Positions 62,695 to 64,000 of a stretch of 64,000 bases of DNA are shown one piece after another. A program made the position numbers and the translations under genes. The DNA is taken from NCBI GenBank assembly GCA_019695175.1, contig JAIBAM010000005.1:36123-100122 (forward strand), read 5' to 3'. Numbering within the stretch: the first letter of the stretch is position 1; each line of letters starts with the position of its first letter. The notes beneath the pieces were generated by a model that saw nothing but the letters and a program-made list of their open reading frames with translations, searched no databases and was not told where the DNA came from. Source of the stretch: Bdellovibrionales bacterium (GTDB lineage: Bacteria > Bdellovibrionota > Bdellovibrionia > Bdellovibrionales > UBA1609).

Positions 62695-62705
62695 GAAAGT
62701 TTGTG

Positions 62706-62720
62706 CAGATCTTTGATCTG
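62706..62720 (+). terminator. Short hairpin after the his operon (weak terminator candidate)
   Basis: CAGATC-TTT-GATCTG is a perfect 6-base stem starting 12 bases after the hisIE stop. On the plus strand it is followed by eight A and not by T, so it does not look like a rho-independent terminator for the his transcript. Confidence 0.3.
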
Positions 62721-62833
62721 AAAAAAAATTTGATCGAAATTTAATAAATATGTAGCCACAGTATTTAATCTGACAACTAGATCCAGCTTTTGGTGTCTGT
62801 TTGATTAAATTTCAGTTTGTTTATTGTGTATTA

Positions 62834-63138
62834 ACGCCAGTTTCGTTTAAACCAGTCGTAAGTCTATAAAAATACTTGAAAGTCATGCCAGCCCCTTTGA
62901 GAATTTGAGTTAAACAAAACCTCAAGGAAGGGGAAACTGGCGTTGATAGAGTCCGTTTACCACCAGCTTAAGGACGTTATGCAAATCGAGCATACAAGGC
63001 ATCGAAGTTCATTGAATTTTATGGTGAACCTCTTATCGGGTCTTGCTGCCTATGTCCTTTATCCAAACAAACCACAGATGAGATTTGATTTTAATACTTC
63101 TACACAAAAATTATTGGCTGCTTAAACGAAACTGACGT
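62834..63138 (+). mobile_element. IS982-family deletion derivative (305 bp, MITE-like)
   Basis: The left end at 62834-62850 is ACGCCAGTTTCGTTTAA and the right end at 63122-63138, reverse-complemented, is ACGTCAGTTTCGTTTAA, so 16 of 17 bases match. Ends beginning AC are characteristic of the IS982 family. TATTA flanks the element directly on both sides (62829-62833 and 63139-63143) as a 5-base target duplication. Only the last part of the transposase gene remains. An extra inverted copy of the first 11 bases lies inside at 62933-62943. The clean flanks suggest recent insertion, or mobilisation in trans of the short form by a full-length relative. Confidence 0.75.
62901..63125 (+). pseudogene. 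C-terminal remnant of an IS982-type transposase
   Basis: An open frame follows a TGA at 62898 and ends at TAA 63123-63125. It reads KGKLALIESVYHQLKDVMQ, then IEHTRHRSSLNFMVNLLSGL, then AAYVLYPNKPQMRF, the conserved C-terminal end of IS982 transposases (ET/ESVxxQLK then IEHTRHRS). The N-terminal three quarters are missing by internal deletion of the element. The stop codon lies at the edge of the right inverted repeat. Confidence 0.75.
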
Positions 63139-63185
63139 TATTAATATTGCAGGATGATTACTCTTCTTTAAATGTATTATTGCAT

Positions 63186-63218
63186 TTCGAAACTGGTGAC
63201 CAGGGGATGCCAACTTTC
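63186..63218 (+). repeat. Direct repeat copy A (about 33 bp)
   Basis: Starts TTCGAAACTG and continues GACCAGGGGA and GCCAA. It matches copy B at 63751-63784 at about 28 positions with one gap. It lies between the IS982 remnant and the winged-helix gene. Confidence 0.65.
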
Positions 63219-63342
63219 TAACTCATTGAAATTGCATGATTTTCTATCTGTCAGGTGATAGGTGTTTCTCCTTTTTGTATCACCTAAAATTAGAGGTACT
63301 ACAATGTAGACCTTTCGTACTACTTTATGATACTATCTTTTT

Positions 63343-63672
63343 GTGCTTGAAACACTATTTGGTAATCAAACTGCAGAACGAGTCCTTCTCTATATAGCCA
63401 ATTATGGTGAGGGCCACACTTCAGGAATTTCTCAAACATTCAACCTTCCCAAATCGCAAGTACGAAAGCAGCTCATTAAACTCGAAAATGGTGGCATATT
63501 GGTCGGGCGAAATGTCGGCAATATTAGAATGTTTCAAATCAGCCCAAGATGCCCCTACAAAAAGGAACTTGAATCTTTGCTCGAGAAGTCTCTCTCACTC
63601 CTAACTGCAAATGAAATCGAAAAATACTACCGTCAGCGTCGCAGACCTCGTCGCACTGGGAAAAAACTTTAA
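63343..63672 (+). CDS. Small winged-helix DNA-binding protein
   Basis: The 109-residue product starts GTG at 63343 (LETLFGNQTAERVLLYIAN). The core is a winged helix of ArsR/MarR character: GHTSGISQTFNLPKSQVRKQ as helix-turn-helix, then LENGGILVGRNVGNIRMFQI as the wing. The C-terminus is very basic (YYRQRRRPRRTGKKL). Its stop overlaps the ATG of a short downstream frame whose start (MTLEQFAIAVAIELKKH) resembles nucleotidyltransferase-type partners often encoded next to such regulators. It may be the regulator or antitoxin of a two-gene module whose second gene is broken. No strong ribosome-binding site is seen. Confidence 0.7.
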   Translation: MLETLFGNQTAERVLLYIANYGEGHTSGISQTFNLPKSQVRKQLIKLENGGILVGRNVGNIRMFQISPRCPYKKELESLLEKSLSLLTANEIEKYYRQRRRPRRTGKKL

Positions 63673-63757
63673 TGAAGCTATCTAAGAAAATGACGTTAGA
63701 ACAATTTGCGATCGCTGTTGCGATTGAACTCAAAAAACATGACATTGATGTTCGAAA
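63672..63757 (+). pseudogene. 5' stump of a probable partner gene (nucleotidyltransferase-like)
   Basis: ATG 63672 overlaps the winged-helix stop (TAATG). About 28 codons look coding (MTLEQFAIAVAIELKKHDID). From 63751 the sequence is replaced by copy B of the ~33-bp repeat and then by unrelated GC-richer DNA and an IS3-type element, although the frame happens to stay open. The partner function is guessed from genomic pairings of similar winged-helix genes. Confidence 0.4.
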
Positions 63758-63784
63758 CTGCACGACCAGGGGACGCCAATCTTC
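63751..63784 (+). repeat. Direct repeat copy B (about 34 bp), with adjacent GC-rich hairpin
   Basis: The second copy of the sequence at 63186-63218, beginning at the point where the partner gene stops being coding-like. A GC-rich hairpin, GGCGC-ATTC-GCGCC at 63790-63803, follows within six bases; copy A has no such hairpin. Confidence 0.6.
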
Positions 63785-63874
63785 ATCTCGGCGCATTCGC
63801 GCCAAAACCGCAAACGGCTTTTTCAAATCATATCTCACAATTGGACCATCGAGCCCCGGGTTCGATACGACCTT

Positions 63875-64000
63875 TGGGCCTCCCCAAAATAACTGGACAC
63901 ATTCGTTTAAGCGGTTTAACCCCTTTGGGAGGAGTTTACCGTGGAAAACAGAGTCAAACGAACAAAACGTCACTTTTCAGAAGAGTTTAAAAAAGAGGCA
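63875..64000 (+). mobile_element. Left end of an IS3-family insertion sequence (cut by window edge)
   Basis: TGGGCCTCCCCAAAATAACT followed by GGACAC at 63875-63900 resembles the left inverted repeat of IS3-type elements (TG start, CCCC and CTGGACA core). A GGGAGGAG ribosome-binding site and an orfA start follow 41 bases later. The right end and the target duplication are outside the window. Confidence 0.7.
63941..64000 (+). CDS. IS3-family transposase OrfA, N-terminal part (truncated by window edge)
   Basis: GTG 63941 after GGGAGGAG begins RVKRTKRHFSEEFKKEA, the standard start of IS3 OrfA proteins (helix-turn-helix of the HTH_Tnp_1 type). Only 20 codons are visible; OrfB would follow beyond the window by programmed -1 frameshift in this family. 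Confidence 0.75.
   Translation, partial: MENRVKRTKRHFSEEFKKEA

Noticed and set aside
62706..62720. Rho-independent terminator for the his operon
   Set aside because: The stem is short and followed by A, not T, on the coding strand; kept only as a weak hairpin.
63860..63873. Sequence resembling a tRNA T-arm (GGGTTCGATAC)
   Set aside because: No matching acceptor, D-arm or anticodon stem is found around it on either strand.
63539..63973. 144-codon minus-strand frame across the winged-helix gene and the IS3 end
   Set aside because: It is antisense to the regulator gene and crosses a mobile-element boundary, so it is a chance frame.
1..64000. CRISPR arrays, rRNA, tRNA or a replication origin
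   Set aside because: No regularly spaced repeats, conserved RNA segments or DnaA-box clusters were seen on reading the window.

Overview
The window is about 40% GC, tightly packed and AT-rich between genes. Its gene set fits a Gram-negative bacterium of the Bdellovibrionota (Oligoflexia) type or a relative. The pointers are a HAD-IG family 5'-nucleotidase, leucine/isovalerate and tyrosine catabolism, menaquinone synthesis, a bacterial alpha-2-macroglobulin beside penicillin-binding protein 1C, many secreted proteins of unknown function and type IV pilin-like proteins. This placement is inference from gene content; there is no rRNA or tRNA in the window to confirm it.

Layout. 1-114: start of a truncated leftward gene. 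302-6425: a leucine/isovalerate degradation operon (methylcrotonyl-CoA carboxylase beta, methylglutaconyl-CoA hydratase, a biotin carboxylase and a separate biotin carrier protein, HMG-CoA lyase) ending in a small membrane-anchored protein. 6477-7862: HAD-IG nucleotidase. 8063-11524: tyrosine catabolism (hppD, hmgA) coupled to ribD. 11598-16424: two leftward secreted or anchored proteins, one a 1143-residue FecR-domain protein with repeated beta modules. 16518-24375: a signalling block with a PP2C phosphatase, an RsbW-like ATPase, a STAS protein, a PAS/Hpt/CheA-like kinase, a CheY-like regulator and a receiver/DUF4388-like/J-domain/TPR protein. 24506-25384: secreted phosphoesterase. 25579-30900: menaquinone genes menF-menD-menH leftward, and a DAHP synthase plus the menG/ubiE methyltransferase rightward. 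31043-35920: three prepilin-like proteins, one of 1023 residues. 35954-37915: a CAT-fold protein without its catalytic residues and an arginase-family protein.

38098-43408 is accessory and partly decayed: a toxin-domain fragment with a frameshift, a toxin-antitoxin pair whose toxin frame looks shifted, a beta-propeller protein, an SDR enzyme with a tandem START-domain protein, and broken reading frames. 43414-51283 holds alpha-2-macroglobulin and PBP1C. 51444-51654 is a frameshifted small gene, 52005-52709 is ung, and 53084-55219 is an orphan secreted protein. 55408-62694 is a complete histidine operon (hisG-D-C-B-H-A-F-IE) preceded by a TrpR-like regulator and joined almost throughout by 4-base overlaps.

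The right end (62834-64000) is a mobile-element scar zone: a 305-bp internally deleted IS982-type element with matching inverted repeats and a TATTA target duplication, a winged-helix gene, the stump of its probable partner gene, a duplicated ~33-bp sequence, and the left end of an IS3-family element that runs off the window.

The most notable items are the phosphatase/ATPase/STAS/CheA-like/J-domain signalling block, the giant prepilin trio, the FecR-domain repeat protein, the apparently frameshifted toxin with a palindromic operator candidate, and the IS982 deletion derivative.
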